A DNA stretch of 64,000 nt from Salipaludibacillus neizhouensis. GTDB lineage: Bacteria > Bacillota > Bacilli > Bacillales > Salisediminibacteriaceae. The notes below the pieces were generated by a model. That model worked only from the letters and a program-made list of their open reading frames with translations, was not told the DNA's origin and did no database searches. Location of the stretch: NCBI RefSeq assembly GCF_002886185.1, contig NZ_KZ614148.1:102620-166619 (forward strand), read 5' to 3'. Below, piece by piece: positions 51,926-62,387 of this stretch. Within the stretch, counting starts at the first letter, position 1. Every line of letters starts with the position of its first letter. Both the position numbers and the translations under genes were made by a program.

Positions 51926-52256
51926 AGTCTCTACCCCCTGTAATGTGTTTTGATGAAATTGCGTGATACGGTTACTATTCGGGTGTTTCTAGGAAACTAG
52001 TAACTGTTCCAGCGTGTTTCATCTACAATAAAAATTATAGGTTAGTTTTGAAACTATGGATATGGCATATATTGATTGAAATTTAGTCTTATATTGATAC
52101 CGATTCACCCATAACCTTTGGGACAACCTCATAATTATTTAGCCAACAAAAAGCTGGATCATGCTAGGCTTGGTGTTGTGGTTTTCTCACATGTAAACAA
52201 GTAAGAATGGGGAGAAGATTGCTATGACAGAGTGGGGAAACTTTAATTACTAGGAT
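51926..52256. other. sacB leader region
   Basis: It holds the sacB promoter region and a dyad GGTTACTA...TAGTAACT (about 51978-52008). No ORF is supported; ABC permease genes, usual after a sugar-binding protein, are absent. Confidence 0.5.
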
Positions 52257-53537
52257 TTATTTACCGGAAGCCTTCTCCCAAGACTTCTGAAATTCTTCTA
52301 GTAATTGGTCACGATTAAGTTGTTTTCTTACGTATAATTGGATGGCAAGTCCGAACTCATTTCGTACTCCAACAGGAAAATTAAACCAATTAGAGTTCAA
52401 TGTTTTCCCTTCTTTGTAGTACCGGATCGTTTCATCCGCGAGCGGTCCTAAATTGTCATCCCCTATGTGATCGAAAGCCGGAATAAATTTGAACTGTTCC
52501 GTCATAAACGTTTTGCCTTGCTCTGAAGAAACCATCCAGTTTAAAAATTTCTTCGCTTCTTTCTTTTTCTCTGGTGATGTTTGTTTATTTACTACCCAAT
52601 AATTAGGTACGCTAACTATCAAGGCATCATCGATAGGTTGGTTATTAATGGGTACTGGCATAAACCCAATATTCATATTGGGTGATAATTTATCAATCAT
52701 TGGCTGAATCCAATTTCCTTGTTGAATCATTGCTGCAGTTCCCTCAGCAAACAAAGTTACTTCCATATTATAATCCGTTGTTAGCGGATTATCGTTCCCA
52801 TATTTTAATGTTACATCCAACAACTTGATTATATCTTTGAACTTTTGATTACTATCAATTTTTTCAGTTCCGTCATTTAGGCCTTTTATAAAAGCAGATG
52901 GATCCTCTTGTTGTGCAAAAGCCACATTCAGTAAATGGACCCCCAATTTCCACTCTTCATAATATCCGGTTGCAAAAGGAGTAATGCCCTCTTTTTGCAA
53001 TTTTTCTGCCACTTCTATTAATTCAGCCACTGTTTTTGGTAACGTATCAATGCCTGCCTTATTAAATAAATCCTTATTATAGATGAGTCCGTATCCTTCC
53101 AGGTTAACCGGCATTCCGTATATTTTTCCGTCGAATTTCATTGGTAATAACGTATCTTCATATGCATTTTCAACCCATGGTTGGTCTGTTAGATCCTCCA
53201 AATAATTACTCCAAAGTTTAGCTTTTTCGTATCCACTGTTTGTGAAAATATCAGGACCATTACCAGCAGCAATCTGTGCTTTTAGATCGGAAAGGTCATC
53301 ATTTGCGCCACCTACGGTGTGAATTCGAATATCGACATTTGGATTTTCTATTTCATAAGCAATTACCATTTGTTCGAACTGAGTGGAAATCTCAACTTTC
53401 GGATTCCGCACGTTCAACGTGATTTTTTGTTGCTTAATTTCCGGTTCTATTGTTGTCGTCTCAGTATTTGTCTCACATGCCGAAAGAGTTAGACTCATTG
53501 CCTTGACAAAAACTATGAATAATATCACTTTTTTCAT
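52257..53537 (-). CDS. Sugar ABC transporter substrate-binding lipoprotein
   Basis: The 426-residue protein has a lipoprotein signal with lipobox LTLSAC (Cys about 21) and a family 1 solute-binding fold: AQIAAGNGPDIFTNSG, GKIYGMPVNLEGYGLIYNKDLF and MIQQGNWIQPM are typical. It binds a carbohydrate outside the membrane. No permease gene is nearby, so it either works with a distant transporter or serves as the sensor for the kinase. It follows the response regulator by 38 bases, in the same operon. Confidence 0.88.
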   Translation of the reverse strand: MKKVILFIVFVKAMSLTLSACETNTETTTIEPEIKQQKITLNVRNPKVEISTQFEQMVIAYEIENPNVDIRIHTVGGANDDLSDLKAQIAAGNGPDIFTNSGYEKAKLWSNYLEDLTDQPWVENAYEDTLLPMKFDGKIYGMPVNLEGYGLIYNKDLFNKAGIDTLPKTVAELIEVAEKLQKEGITPFATGYYEEWKLGVHLLNVAFAQQEDPSAFIKGLNDGTEKIDSNQKFKDIIKLLDVTLKYGNDNPLTTDYNMEVTLFAEGTAAMIQQGNWIQPMIDKLSPNMNIGFMPVPINNQPIDDALIVSVPNYWVVNKQTSPEKKKEAKKFLNWMVSSEQGKTFMTEQFKFIPAFDHIGDDNLGPLADETIRYYKEGKTLNSNWFNFPVGVRNEFGLAIQLYVRKQLNRDQLLEEFQKSWEKASGK

Positions 53538-53575
53538 TGCTTCACCCCAGTAATTTTCGTGTGATCTAAAGTGTA

Positions 53576-54754
53576 TTATTGACTGCTGATTTTTAGATTT
53601 TTAACGTCATTTCGGTACACAAAAGGTGTCATGCCGACGATTTTTTTGAATAGTTTTGAGAAATACTTTTCATCTTGATAACCGAGCAATAAGGAAATGG
53701 AGTATATACTTTCGTCCGTTTCACATAACCAAAATTTAGCTTGGGTAATTCTTAGTTTCATGATGTATTTGGATAAGGGCATACCTGTTTCTTGCTTAAA
53801 CTTTCTTGAGATATGTTCACGACTCAAAAAGAACCGGTTTGACAGTTTTTCTAAACTCAATTCTTCCAGGTAATACATTTCTACATAGGAAACCATATCC
53901 TGCATACGACGGGCATCGTCTAAATCGTTCAAACGGTGTAAGGACCTAAAGTTTTGATTTTCGACTGCTTTTTGCAAAGATTGAAAAGATTTCGGGATAT
54001 CTTCCAATGATTTCAATGGAGGACCACTAACTAGACGAATAGGGATGTCAAATTGATAATTAATCCATTCCTCAACCGGTAACCATTCGCCCTGCACGGT
54101 AATGACCAAACAAAGACTATGATCGTTTTGGAGTGCAAAAGCAAAACCTAAATGCCGTTTAGCAAGCTCATCAGCTAGTAATTGTATATAAGGAGCAGAA
54201 TGTTGCATGTTGTAAAAGGAAATTAGTGTAAGATCGTATTCCTCGGCTGGAGGAAGATAGACAGAAATTTCGTTCTTATCGAAAGGTCCTCCCGCACAAG
54301 CTTCCGTAATTACCTGATTCGTACGAAACCTTTTAACATCTTCATAAACGCCTGTCTCTTTGTAGTATCGATTCTCTTCTTCATTTTTCCAAGATTGAAC
54401 AGCTTCTTCCAGAGTTTTATTAAATGCAACAGGTTCAATTGGTTTCAACAAATAATCAAAGCTACTGCACTGAATTGCTTTACGCATAAACGAATAGTCA
54501 TCATACCCAGTAATTAAAACTACTTTCCCAGGATAGGAAATGGTATCCAGCCAATCGATTATTTCAATCCCACTCATTCCAGGCATTTTTACGTCTGTAA
54601 AGATGATCTCCGGATTTTCCCTCTCTATAATTATTTTTGCATCTTCACCATTCCATGCTTCTAAAATATCTGTAATACCATATTTTTCCCACTCTCCTAG
54701 ATGGCGAATGACATCACGTACATGGAATTCATCATCTACAATTAAAGTCTTCAT
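53576..54754 (-). CDS. YesN-type response regulator (receiver plus AraC domain)
   Basis: The 392-residue protein has an N-terminal receiver (LIVDDEFHVRDVIRHL, phosphoacceptor Asp in IIFTDVKMPGMSG, Lys in DYLLKPIEP) and a C-terminal AraC helix-turn-helix pair (SLEKLSNRFFLSREHISRKFKQETG and ISLLLGYQDEKYFSKLFKKIVGMTPFVYR). It should activate carbohydrate genes when phosphorylated by the upstream kinase. The nearby binding-protein, sacB and levB genes are the obvious candidates. Confidence 0.92.
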   Translation of the reverse strand: MKTLIVDDEFHVRDVIRHLGEWEKYGITDILEAWNGEDAKIIIERENPEIIFTDVKMPGMSGIEIIDWLDTISYPGKVVLITGYDDYSFMRKAIQCSSFDYLLKPIEPVAFNKTLEEAVQSWKNEEENRYYKETGVYEDVKRFRTNQVITEACAGGPFDKNEISVYLPPAEEYDLTLISFYNMQHSAPYIQLLADELAKRHLGFAFALQNDHSLCLVITVQGEWLPVEEWINYQFDIPIRLVSGPPLKSLEDIPKSFQSLQKAVENQNFRSLHRLNDLDDARRMQDMVSYVEMYYLEELSLEKLSNRFFLSREHISRKFKQETGMPLSKYIMKLRITQAKFWLCETDESIYSISLLLGYQDEKYFSKLFKKIVGMTPFVYRNDVKNLKISSQ

Positions 54755-54835
54755 AAAGTCTTCATCCTCCTCTTATGATATGTGTAGAATATTTTAGTTA
54801 AAAATGTGGTTGGATTGTTATTTAAATGAAACAAT

Positions 54836-56614
54836 CTAATTATTCGCAACCTTTGGATTTAGAGGAATAATGATCCTAACTAAAAAAAATTGTCCCTGAA
54901 TCGTGTCCAGTTCTAAAGCGGCGCCTGGTCCATAATTTAGCACTAATCTATCATGAATATTTTTCAGACCGATATGCTCGTGTGCATGTGTTTCTTCATA
55001 AGAAGTTGTATAGATGTTTTCTCTTAGTGATAGTAGCTCCGAGTGTGTCATGCTAGATCCGTCATTTTCTACAACAAAGTGTAAAAATTCCCCTTGTATA
55101 TCACCATAAATGTTTAAATGGGCATCATAGAAACCTTCTTCATAGCAGTGTTTAAAGAAATTTTCCACGAGCGGTTGAAGAATCATACTTGGAATCTCCA
55201 TATTAAGTATCTTTTTGTTTATGTTAATAGAATAGTTTATATTGTTCTGAAAACGCTCCATTTGAAGGGCTAGGTATGTCTTTATATAATCGATTTCATT
55301 CCTAACTAACACCCATTGATCCGCTTGAATCGAGTATCTCATCATTTTGGATAAGGACGTTAACAATTGGTAGACTTTTGGAGAATTAGATCTTAAGGCA
55401 ACAGCACCTATGGATTGTAATGCGTTAAATAAAAAGTGCGGATTAACTTGAGACTTTAGTGCTCTGAATTGATTTTTTCTGTTATCAATTTCTAGCTTAT
55501 ATTCGCGCTCAATATGAAGGTTGATCCGGTTCATCATTTCATTCATGTGTTTTTCCAGATGTCCGATTTCATCTTCTCTGTTGCAATCAAAGGGAATCTC
55601 CATATCTCCTCCTTCTATTGTTCGCACTTTCTTGCTGAGGAGTTTAATTGGACGAGTAATACTGAATGCAATAATACCTATCATTAATAATCCTAGAATT
55701 CCAACTAAAATTCCAACAAGAATGTTTGTATAAGCAGTCTGCCTGACATCATTGAGTAATACCTTACTAGGGGTTATCTTCACTAATTTCCATTGGTTTA
55801 ATGGTTCAGATAATAATTTAGAAAAGGTAATGTCTTCCCCAATATCAACGTCTGTCGTATCGATTTGCTGTTTTAAATCACGAGTAGCAGATGTACCAAT
55901 AAGGGAAGGATCACTTGCGTATATCACCCTATCATCCGAATCAATAAGCAATACAGATTCTTTATCCTGCTGAACAAGGTTGTTACATATGCGTGCAAAT
56001 GTATCCAGATCGATATCTAAAGTAACTATTCCAAGGAATTCGTTTGAAAGCACGTCTACTATTTTATGGTGAATCGTCAAAACCACTGTGTTGTCCGACT
56101 GGGGAACAATTGCAGCATTATTATAATTCTCAATCTGATGGGGTGGCTCAATTATGTACTTTAGATTAGAGTTATACAGTTTATTAATCAAATCTCCCTT
56201 CATTAGATCTGGTTGAGATTTACGAGCACTAACCATAGCATTATAAACAGTGATCGATTCTTTATTGTTATCAAGATAAAAGCGAACCTGGCGAATATCG
56301 TTTCGCATGAGATAAAAACTTTCCATGCTTTTTTCTATCGCAGTTGGGTTGAAATAAATCGACTCTTCAAAACCATTATTAAAAATCCGGAATAAATCAG
56401 GATTTCGATATATCAGGTACGGAAGATTGATCATATCACTAAAGTATTTCTCCAGTTCTTCCGAAAATTTCTCCATTTGATTGTGACTAATTTCGAGTTC
56501 GTGCTGTTCTACATCATTTTTTGTATGTCCATAAATGAATAGAATAGATAAAAAATAAGGTAGGATGATAAAAGTTAGAAGCATAAGAAATAAGCGACTT
56601 TGAATGCTTTTCAC
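54836..56614 (-). CDS. YesM-type sensor histidine kinase
   Basis: The 592-residue kinase has a first membrane helix (residues 6-28), a large extracellular dCache-like sensor, a second helix (about 285-310), a HAMP domain, the His_kinase box FRALKSQVNPHFLFNALQSIG with the phosphoacceptor His, and an ATP-binding domain (PLVENFFKHCYEEG, then ENDGSSM and GLKNIHDRL). Such kinases sense sugars, sometimes through a binding protein. It is the first gene of the kinase-regulator-binding protein operon. A possible cre site lies about 260 bases upstream. Confidence 0.92.
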   Translation of the reverse strand: MKSIQSRLFLMLLTFIILPYFLSILFIYGHTKNDVEQHELEISHNQMEKFSEELEKYFSDMINLPYLIYRNPDLFRIFNNGFEESIYFNPTAIEKSMESFYLMRNDIRQVRFYLDNNKESITVYNAMVSARKSQPDLMKGDLINKLYNSNLKYIIEPPHQIENYNNAAIVPQSDNTVVLTIHHKIVDVLSNEFLGIVTLDIDLDTFARICNNLVQQDKESVLLIDSDDRVIYASDPSLIGTSATRDLKQQIDTTDVDIGEDITFSKLLSEPLNQWKLVKITPSKVLLNDVRQTAYTNILVGILVGILGLLMIGIIAFSITRPIKLLSKKVRTIEGGDMEIPFDCNREDEIGHLEKHMNEMMNRINLHIEREYKLEIDNRKNQFRALKSQVNPHFLFNALQSIGAVALRSNSPKVYQLLTSLSKMMRYSIQADQWVLVRNEIDYIKTYLALQMERFQNNINYSININKKILNMEIPSMILQPLVENFFKHCYEEGFYDAHLNIYGDIQGEFLHFVVENDGSSMTHSELLSLRENIYTTSYEETHAHEHIGLKNIHDRLVLNYGPGAALELDTIQGQFFLVRIIIPLNPKVANN

Positions 56615-56872
56615 GTGAAGATGCTCCTTTCCTTCAAATAAATACAGATCAACATTTTTTTACTAAAAAGTAATAGAGGAACGGAGAACATTAAATGATC
56701 CACCATCTAGTGAAAGGAGATTGAAAAATTTCAATATAATAGTTGTGTTTTTTTTATCGTAATCATTCTATCATGCTTCTATTTAAATTTAATTCTTTTC
56801 GAACAAGTGCGTCAATATTGAATAGAGGAGGGAAGGTGAAGGGATATTTGAATGCCCATTATAACGTGGGTT

Positions 56873-56886
56873 GACAACGTTTACTA
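56873..56886 (-). promoter_or_regulatory. Possible CcpA (cre) site
   Basis: On the minus strand AGTAAACGTTGTCA matches the cre consensus except for the first base. It is upstream of the sugar-sensing operon. The match is by eye only. Confidence 0.35.
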
Positions 56887-56938
56887 TGTTAACTAAAACT
56901 TCTAAAAATGAATCATAGGTACTAGCGAATAATTGATT

Positions 56939-57128
56939 GTCACAAAAAAAGTCAAACTAGGTCAATAGTTGTGACAGTCTTTATTAGTATAAATTAACCC
57001 CCATAAAGGTTAGCATTAGTCAGTTGAAGTGTCTTTATGCCCCGTTCTTCTAAGGGAGGCGGGTTTTATTAATTGAATCAAAGGAAGGGTTTATCCCTCT
57101 TTGCTCTCATTAAACAGAGGGCTTTTTT
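56939..57128. terminator. Hairpins between the sensor operon and bioW
   Basis: TGTCACAA/TTGTGACA (56939-56977) is followed by CCCTCT/AGAGGG with a T-run (57095-57128), an apparent terminator facing bioW with no visible gene before it. It insulates the biotin operon or belongs to a lost gene. Confidence 0.55.
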
Positions 57129-57236
57129 GTGTTTTGGAGAAACTGGGTGGCCTAGTTACAACTATTGATAAATTAAACATAATTAGAATTCTTAGTTGAA
57201 TAACTATGTTGTATCTTTCTTCTCCTTTTGTGGGGA

Positions 57237-57265
57237 TTGACAAAATAAATTAAAAATCATATGGT
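57237..57265 (+). promoter_or_regulatory. Promoter of the bio operon
   Basis: A perfect TTGACA and TATGGT are 17 bases apart; the start point would fall in the adjacent operator. Confidence 0.82.
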
Positions 57266-57268
57266 TAT

Positions 57269-57301
57269 ATCGTCAACCATTAAATAAATTGAGTTGACGA
57301 T
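57269..57301 (+). promoter_or_regulatory. BirA-like operator of bioW with altered half-sites
   Basis: ATCGTCAAC-N15-GTTGACGAT is a perfect inverted repeat with the same geometry as the bioY operator, but each arm differs from ATTGTTAAC at two mirrored positions. It overlaps the transcription start. Confidence 0.8.
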
Positions 57302-57347
57302 CGGAGTGGAGGTTGAGTTAAGGATTACAAAGGGGAGGATCCATGGT

Positions 57348-58127
57348 ATGCAAGAAGAAGAATATTATAGTGTTAGAATGAGAGCTGCTAAGAATACAGT
57401 ACTTAAAAAGGGTGGAAAACATATATCTGGTGGGGAAGTACTTTCAACCTATAGCAACATAAAACAATCAGTGAATGCCTTGTTGGAAAAAGCTTTAACT
57501 CACTCAAGAGGAAAACCGGACTTTATGCAAATTCAGTTTGAATCTATAAATGAATCTATAAAGCTAGTTAAGCCATTAAGGGTCGAAACAAATGAAGTAG
57601 AAACAGTAGAAAATGGAAAGACTTTGGCACGGGCTATGTTAGAAAAATCAGGTGTGCCGAAAAGAATTATTGATAAAGCATATAAACAAATACCTGAATA
57701 TTCGAGTATTAGAGGAGCTATATTATTTGATATTCATTCGGGTGAACGGATTGATAATAATTCAGAAAAAGGGGTCCGAGTTTCAAGAATAGATTGGTTG
57801 AATGCTAATTTTGAGAAGTGGACTGACGAGAACAATCAGCCGAAAAGTTCCAGAGTAAAGGAGGCGCTTGCTATTGCTACAAAGGTATGCGACCATCCTT
57901 CCACGATCGCAGAATTATGTTGGTCAGATGACCCTGATTATGTTACCGGATATGTTGCCAATAAAAAGCTCGGTTATCAACGTATTACAAGGTTAAAAGA
58001 ATATGGAGATGAGCAAGGGTGTCGCATCTTCTTTGTTGATGGCGTAAGAGATTTACCTACATACATCAATTTTTTAGAAAAAAAGCCAATTTTTATCAAA
58101 TGGGAGGAAGATGACATTGACACATGA
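57348..58127 (+). CDS. bioW: 6-carboxyhexanoate-CoA ligase (pimeloyl-CoA synthetase) BioW
   Basis: The 259-residue enzyme activates pimelate with ATP and CoA to pimeloyl-CoA, the first step of this biotin pathway. It is close to B. subtilis BioW throughout: [58 protein letters not shown] and GYQRI. I chose ATG 57348 because AAAGGGGAGG precedes it; the frame is open to 57294, inside the operator. First gene of bioWAFDBI. Confidence 0.95.
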   Translation: MQEEEYYSVRMRAAKNTVLKKGGKHISGGEVLSTYSNIKQSVNALLEKALTHSRGKPDFMQIQFESINESIKLVKPLRVETNEVETVENGKTLARAMLEKSGVPKRIIDKAYKQIPEYSSIRGAILFDIHSGERIDNNSEKGVRVSRIDWLNANFEKWTDENNQPKSSRVKEALAIATKVCDHPSTIAELCWSDDPDYVTGYVANKKLGYQRITRLKEYGDEQGCRIFFVDGVRDLPTYINFLEKKPIFIKWEEDDIDT

Positions 58128-59463
58128 ATTAATTGAAAAAAGCAAAAAACACCTTTGGTTACCATTTACTCAGATGAAAGATTATGATGAGGACCCCTTA
58201 ATTATTGAAAGTGGTGATGGGATTAAAGTAAAAGACATTCATGGTAAGGAATACTTTGATGGATTTTCTTCTGTTTGGCTTAATGTACACGGGCATCGAA
58301 AAAAAGAGTTAGACAATGCAATTAAAAATCAGCTAGAAAAGATTGCTCATTCAACATTACTAGGCATGACGAATGTTCCCGCAACTGAGCTTGCTGAAAA
58401 ATTAATAGAATTAAGTCCTGAAAAATTGACACGCGTTTTTTATTCTGATAGTGGAGCAGAAGCCATGGAAATTGCTTTAAAAATGGCTTTTCAATATTGG
58501 AAGAACATAGGAAGACCAGAGAAACAAAAATTTATATCGATGAAAAATGGTTATCACGGCGATACGGTTGGTGCAGTAAGTATTGGTTCCATTGATCTTT
58601 TTCACCAAGTATATGGTGCTTTAATGTTTGAGAGTTTCAACGCGCCAATTCCGAACGTGTATCGCTCGGAATTGGACGATCCTGCTCAATGTCGTGATGA
58701 ATGTTTACAAACCCTCGAACAGCTACTCGTTAAAAGCCACGAAGAAATAGCTGCACTTTCGATTGAATCGATGGTCCAAGGGGCTGGGGGCATAACCGTG
58801 ATGCCAGAAGGTTTTTTAGCTGGTGTCCGTGAACTTTGTTCTAAATATGACATCTTAATGATCGTTGATGAAGTTGCCACAGGTTTTGGTCGGACAGGAA
58901 AGATGTTTGCCTGTGACCATGAGGGAGTTCAACCTGATTTAATGGCAGCTGGAAAGGGAATTACAGGTGGATATTTACCGATTGCAGTGACATTTACAAC
59001 AGAGGAGATTTATGAGGCATTTTATGATGACTACCAAACATTAAAGACTTTTTTCCATGGCCATTCTTACACGGGGAATCAGCTTGGATGTGCAGTAGCA
59101 ATTGAAAATATTCGTTTGTTTGAATCTGAAAAAATCACTGAGCAAGTAGCTCAAAAATCAGAGGCCCTTCATGCAATTCTACATGAACTAGATACCCTCC
59201 CACATGTTGGAGATATTAGGCAGCTTGGTTTTATGTGTGGAATAGAGCTCGTTCAATCAAAGGAAACAAAAGAAGCCTATCCTAATGAAAAGCGAGTAGG
59301 GTATCAGGTCTCTCTAAAAATGAGAGAGTTGGGGATGTTAACGAGACCAATGGGAGATGTGATTGTATTTATGCCTCCTCTTGTCAGTACAAAAGAAGAA
59401 CTGGAAGCCATGGTAGCAATCATGAAAGAAGCTATCAATGAGGTAACAAGTAGTGAGCTTTGA
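58111..59463 (+). CDS. bioA: Adenosylmethionine/lysine-8-amino-7-oxononanoate aminotransferase BioA
   Basis: The 450-residue PLP enzyme converts 8-amino-7-oxononanoate (KAPA) to 7,8-diaminononanoate. Signatures: [50 protein letters not shown] and the PLP lysine in [12 protein letters not shown] (about 281). In B. subtilis the orthologue (BioK) uses lysine rather than SAM as donor; the same may hold here. It overlaps bioW by 17 bases. ATG 58111 is only three bases from GGGAGGAAG's core; TTG 58117 is an equally likely start. Confidence 0.95.
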   Translation: MTLTHELIEKSKKHLWLPFTQMKDYDEDPLIIESGDGIKVKDIHGKEYFDGFSSVWLNVHGHRKKELDNAIKNQLEKIAHSTLLGMTNVPATELAEKLIELSPEKLTRVFYSDSGAEAMEIALKMAFQYWKNIGRPEKQKFISMKNGYHGDTVGAVSIGSIDLFHQVYGALMFESFNAPIPNVYRSELDDPAQCRDECLQTLEQLLVKSHEEIAALSIESMVQGAGGITVMPEGFLAGVRELCSKYDILMIVDEVATGFGRTGKMFACDHEGVQPDLMAAGKGITGGYLPIAVTFTTEEIYEAFYDDYQTLKTFFHGHSYTGNQLGCAVAIENIRLFESEKITEQVAQKSEALHAILHELDTLPHVGDIRQLGFMCGIELVQSKETKEAYPNEKRVGYQVSLKMRELGMLTRPMGDVIVFMPPLVSTKEELEAMVAIMKEAINEVTSSEL

Positions 59464-60625
59464 TGGATGGTTAAGTGCCCGATTAAACGAGACGAAAAAA
59501 GCCGGTTTGTATCGGCACTTACGAACCATGAACTCTGCGCCTCATCCTGAAATGTATATTGATGGGAAGAAACAAATGATCTTTTCTTCCAATAATTATT
59601 TAGGTCTGGCGAATGAGAAACAATTGATCTATGCAGCAGAAACAATTTTGCATCAGTTTGGAGTAGGGAGTAGTGGCTCCAGACTGACTACAGGTAATAC
59701 GGAATGGCATGAGAAACTCGAAGAACGTATCGCAAGCTTTAAGCAAACAGAAGCAGCTCTATTATTTTCAAGTGGATATTTAGCAAATATCGCCGTACTT
59801 ACTTCCTTACCTGAAAAAGGAGACGTACTTTTTAGCGATCAATTAAACCACGCTAGTATTATCGATGGATGCCAGCTTTCAAAAGCAGATACAGTTGTGT
59901 ACAACCATATTGATATGACTGATCTAGAGGAGAAATTGAAAGCCACAAAATCTTATGAGCGACGTTTTATTGTAACAGATGGAGTATTTAGTATGGATGG
60001 TACGATTACACCTTTAGATAAGATAATGAGTCTCGCAAAGTACTATCGAGCCTACGTTATTGTTGATGATGCCCATGCAACCGGAGTATTAGGGGAACAT
60101 GGGAGAGGTACAAGTGAACACTTCAATGTCTTACCCGATGTCGTTGTTGGTACCCTCAGTAAAGCAGTGGGAACAGAAGGTGGTTTTGTCTCTGGAACGA
60201 GGGTTCTAATTGACTTCCTGCTGAATCATGCAAGAACATTTATTTTTCAAACCAGTATCCCACCATCGAGCTGCGCTGCTTCGTATGTCGCATTGGGGCT
60301 TATTTTAGACAGTGAGCAAAAACGTAAACATCTCGTTTTAAACGTGAACCAAATAAAAACGGGCTTAATAGAAATGGGCTATAAGGTCAGGGGGAATGAT
60401 ACACCGATAATTCCAGTAATAATTGGAGATTCTCAAAATGCAGTTTTATTTGCTGAAAAACTCCAAGAAAAAAGCATCTATGCTCCAGCTATTCGTCCAC
60501 CAACTGTACCAAAAGGGGAAAGTCGTATTCGCTTAACAGTAACCTCTGAACATAATTCAAAAGAGATAGATTATTTGCTAGAGTCATTTAAATTAATAGG
60601 AAAGGAGTTGAACATGATTAGATGA
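59453..60625 (+). CDS. bioF: 8-amino-7-oxononanoate synthase BioF
   Basis: The 390-residue PLP enzyme joins pimeloyl-CoA and alanine to KAPA. Features: [63 protein letters not shown] and the PLP lysine in [15 protein letters not shown] 59453 lies inside the end of bioA (11-base overlap) after GAGG, matching the B. subtilis N-terminus. Confidence 0.95.
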   Translation: MSFDGWLSARLNETKKAGLYRHLRTMNSAPHPEMYIDGKKQMIFSSNNYLGLANEKQLIYAAETILHQFGVGSSGSRLTTGNTEWHEKLEERIASFKQTEAALLFSSGYLANIAVLTSLPEKGDVLFSDQLNHASIIDGCQLSKADTVVYNHIDMTDLEEKLKATKSYERRFIVTDGVFSMDGTITPLDKIMSLAKYYRAYVIVDDAHATGVLGEHGRGTSEHFNVLPDVVVGTLSKAVGTEGGFVSGTRVLIDFLLNHARTFIFQTSIPPSSCAASYVALGLILDSEQKRKHLVLNVNQIKTGLIEMGYKVRGNDTPIIPVIIGDSQNAVLFAEKLQEKSIYAPAIRPPTVPKGESRIRLTVTSEHNSKEIDYLLESFKLIGKELNMIR

Positions 60626-61329
60626 AGGGTGTTTTCGTCACAGGAACGGATACAAACGTTGGCAAAACAATTATAGCTAGTGGAATAGCGGCAGTATTAA
60701 GAGAAAAAGAGGTTGATGTAGGAGTATTTAAGCCATTTTTAAGTGGTATTTCCCGTGACCATCCAGAAAGTGATACAAGTTTACTGAAGGAGATGTCGCA
60801 AACACCCCTCTCTACTGAAGATATTACTCCTTTTGAATTTAAGGAGCCACTTGCTCCTTTAGTTGCGGGAAAACTGAAGGGGAAGCTAGTTAACATGACA
60901 GAGGTCGTGCGCCATTGGGAAACCATTCGAGTAAAACATGACTTCTTTATAGTAGAAGGTGCTGGGGGAATTGCAGTGCCGCTGGGTGAAGTTTTCTTGG
61001 TTAGTGATTTAATAAAAGCACTACAAATTCCGATCATAATTGTTGCCAGGCCTAACCTTGGTACGATAAATCATACATTTTTAACTGTGAAATACGCTCA
61101 AAGTATAGGTCTTAGTATTGCAGGAATTGTTATAAATGGTGTAGGTGAGAAAGCAGACCTATCTGAAAGAACAAGTCCTGAAATAATTGAAAAATTATGT
61201 GGTGTACCTATTTTAGGTATAACACCTAAGCTTACCGACGTAACAAATGAAAGTATTCAGCAAATGGTAAAGGAACACATAGATGTATCATTATTTTTAA
61301 ATAAAATGGGGGTAGAGAAAGGTGAATAA
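60622..61329 (+). CDS. bioD: Dethiobiotin synthetase BioD
   Basis: The 235-residue ATPase closes the ureido ring with CO2. It has the P-loop GTDTNVGKT (residues 7-15), the Lys in KPFLSG, and the EGAGGIAVPL motif. It overlaps bioF by the ATGA arrangement, suggesting translational coupling. Confidence 0.95.
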   Translation: MKGVFVTGTDTNVGKTIIASGIAAVLREKEVDVGVFKPFLSGISRDHPESDTSLLKEMSQTPLSTEDITPFEFKEPLAPLVAGKLKGKLVNMTEVVRHWETIRVKHDFFIVEGAGGIAVPLGEVFLVSDLIKALQIPIIIVARPNLGTINHTFLTVKYAQSIGLSIAGIVINGVGEKADLSERTSPEIIEKLCGVPILGITPKLTDVTNESIQQMVKEHIDVSLFLNKMGVEKGE

Positions 61330-62329
61330 ATGGATGAAAATTGCGCAAGGGGTGTTAGAGGAACAGGAATTAACGAATAATGAGGCGCTATCAATACTTG
61401 AGTGCCCGGACGAAGATATTCTATTACTTATACACGCTTCTTTTCAAATTAGAAAGCGTTTTTTTGGAAAGAAAGTAAAACTTAATATGATTATGAATGC
61501 CAAGTCTGGACTATGTCCTGAAAATTGTGGGTATTGTTCTCAATCTTCTATTGCTGAAGCACCGATTGATTCTTATAGAATGGTCAACAAGGATACACTT
61601 GTAGAAGGAGCGAAGCGTGCACATGAATTAAATATAGGAACATACTGTATCGTCGCTAGTGGTAGAGGGCCTTCGAATAAAGAAGTCAATCAAGTTGTTG
61701 AAGCAGTTGAAGAAATCAAGGACACATATGGATTGAAAATTTGTGCCTGTCTTGGTCTTTTAAAACCGGAGCAAGCAGAAAGACTAAAAGAAGCAGGAGT
61801 AGATCGCTATAACCATAATATCAATACTTCAAAGAGTAACCATTCAAACATTACAACATCACACACGTATAATGATAGAGTCAATACAATAGATGTTGCA
61901 AAAGAATCTGGAATGTCGCCATGTTCAGGAGTCATTGTGGGGATGAAAGAAACGAAGCAAGATGTTATCGATATGGCACGTAGTTTAAAAGCCTTAGATG
62001 CAGATTCGATCCCGGTCAATTTTTTACATGCGATTGATGGTACACCGCTAGAAGGGGTTAACGAGCTCACCCCAGTTTATTGCTTGAAAGTCTTGGCATT
62101 GTTTCGTTTTATCAATCCTACAAAGGAAATTCGAATTGCAGGGGGGCGAGAGGTTAACCTTCGTTCCTTACAGCCGTTAGGATTATACGCAGCCAATTCC
62201 ATCTTTGTGGGAGACTATTTAACAACCGAGGGACAAGAAGATACAGAAGATCATCAAATGTTACAAGATTTAGGGTTTGAAGTAGAATCGGTACAGGAAA
62301 TGAAGGAAAGTCTAGCGGCAGAAAAATAA
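61322..62329 (+). CDS. bioB: Biotin synthase BioB
   Basis: The 335-residue radical-SAM enzyme inserts sulfur into dethiobiotin. The [4Fe-4S] motif is SGLCPENCGYCSQS (about residues 61-74), and the second-cluster residues appear in TYCIVASGRGP, KICACLGLL and EIRIAGGREVNLR. GTG 61322 overlaps bioD by 8 bases and gives the N-terminus MNKWM, as in B. subtilis. Confidence 0.96.
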   Translation: MNKWMKIAQGVLEEQELTNNEALSILECPDEDILLLIHASFQIRKRFFGKKVKLNMIMNAKSGLCPENCGYCSQSSIAEAPIDSYRMVNKDTLVEGAKRAHELNIGTYCIVASGRGPSNKEVNQVVEAVEEIKDTYGLKICACLGLLKPEQAERLKEAGVDRYNHNINTSKSNHSNITTSHTYNDRVNTIDVAKESGMSPCSGVIVGMKETKQDVIDMARSLKALDADSIPVNFLHAIDGTPLEGVNELTPVYCLKVLALFRFINPTKEIRIAGGREVNLRSLQPLGLYAANSIFVGDYLTTEGQEDTEDHQMLQDLGFEVESVQEMKESLAAEK

Positions 62330-62387
62330 AAGATAAACCGTTCAAAAAAAAGGATACGAACTATTTTAAAAGCGGTTCTAATAAAGT

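Noticed and set aside
56872-56892. TTGACA...TATGTT as a promoter upstream of bioW
   Set aside because: The spacing is only 8 bases; the promoter at 57237 is far better.
56871-56894. GTTGACAAC and ATGTTAAC as an extra BirA site
   Set aside because: The half-sites are in the wrong order and spacing compared with both clear operators.
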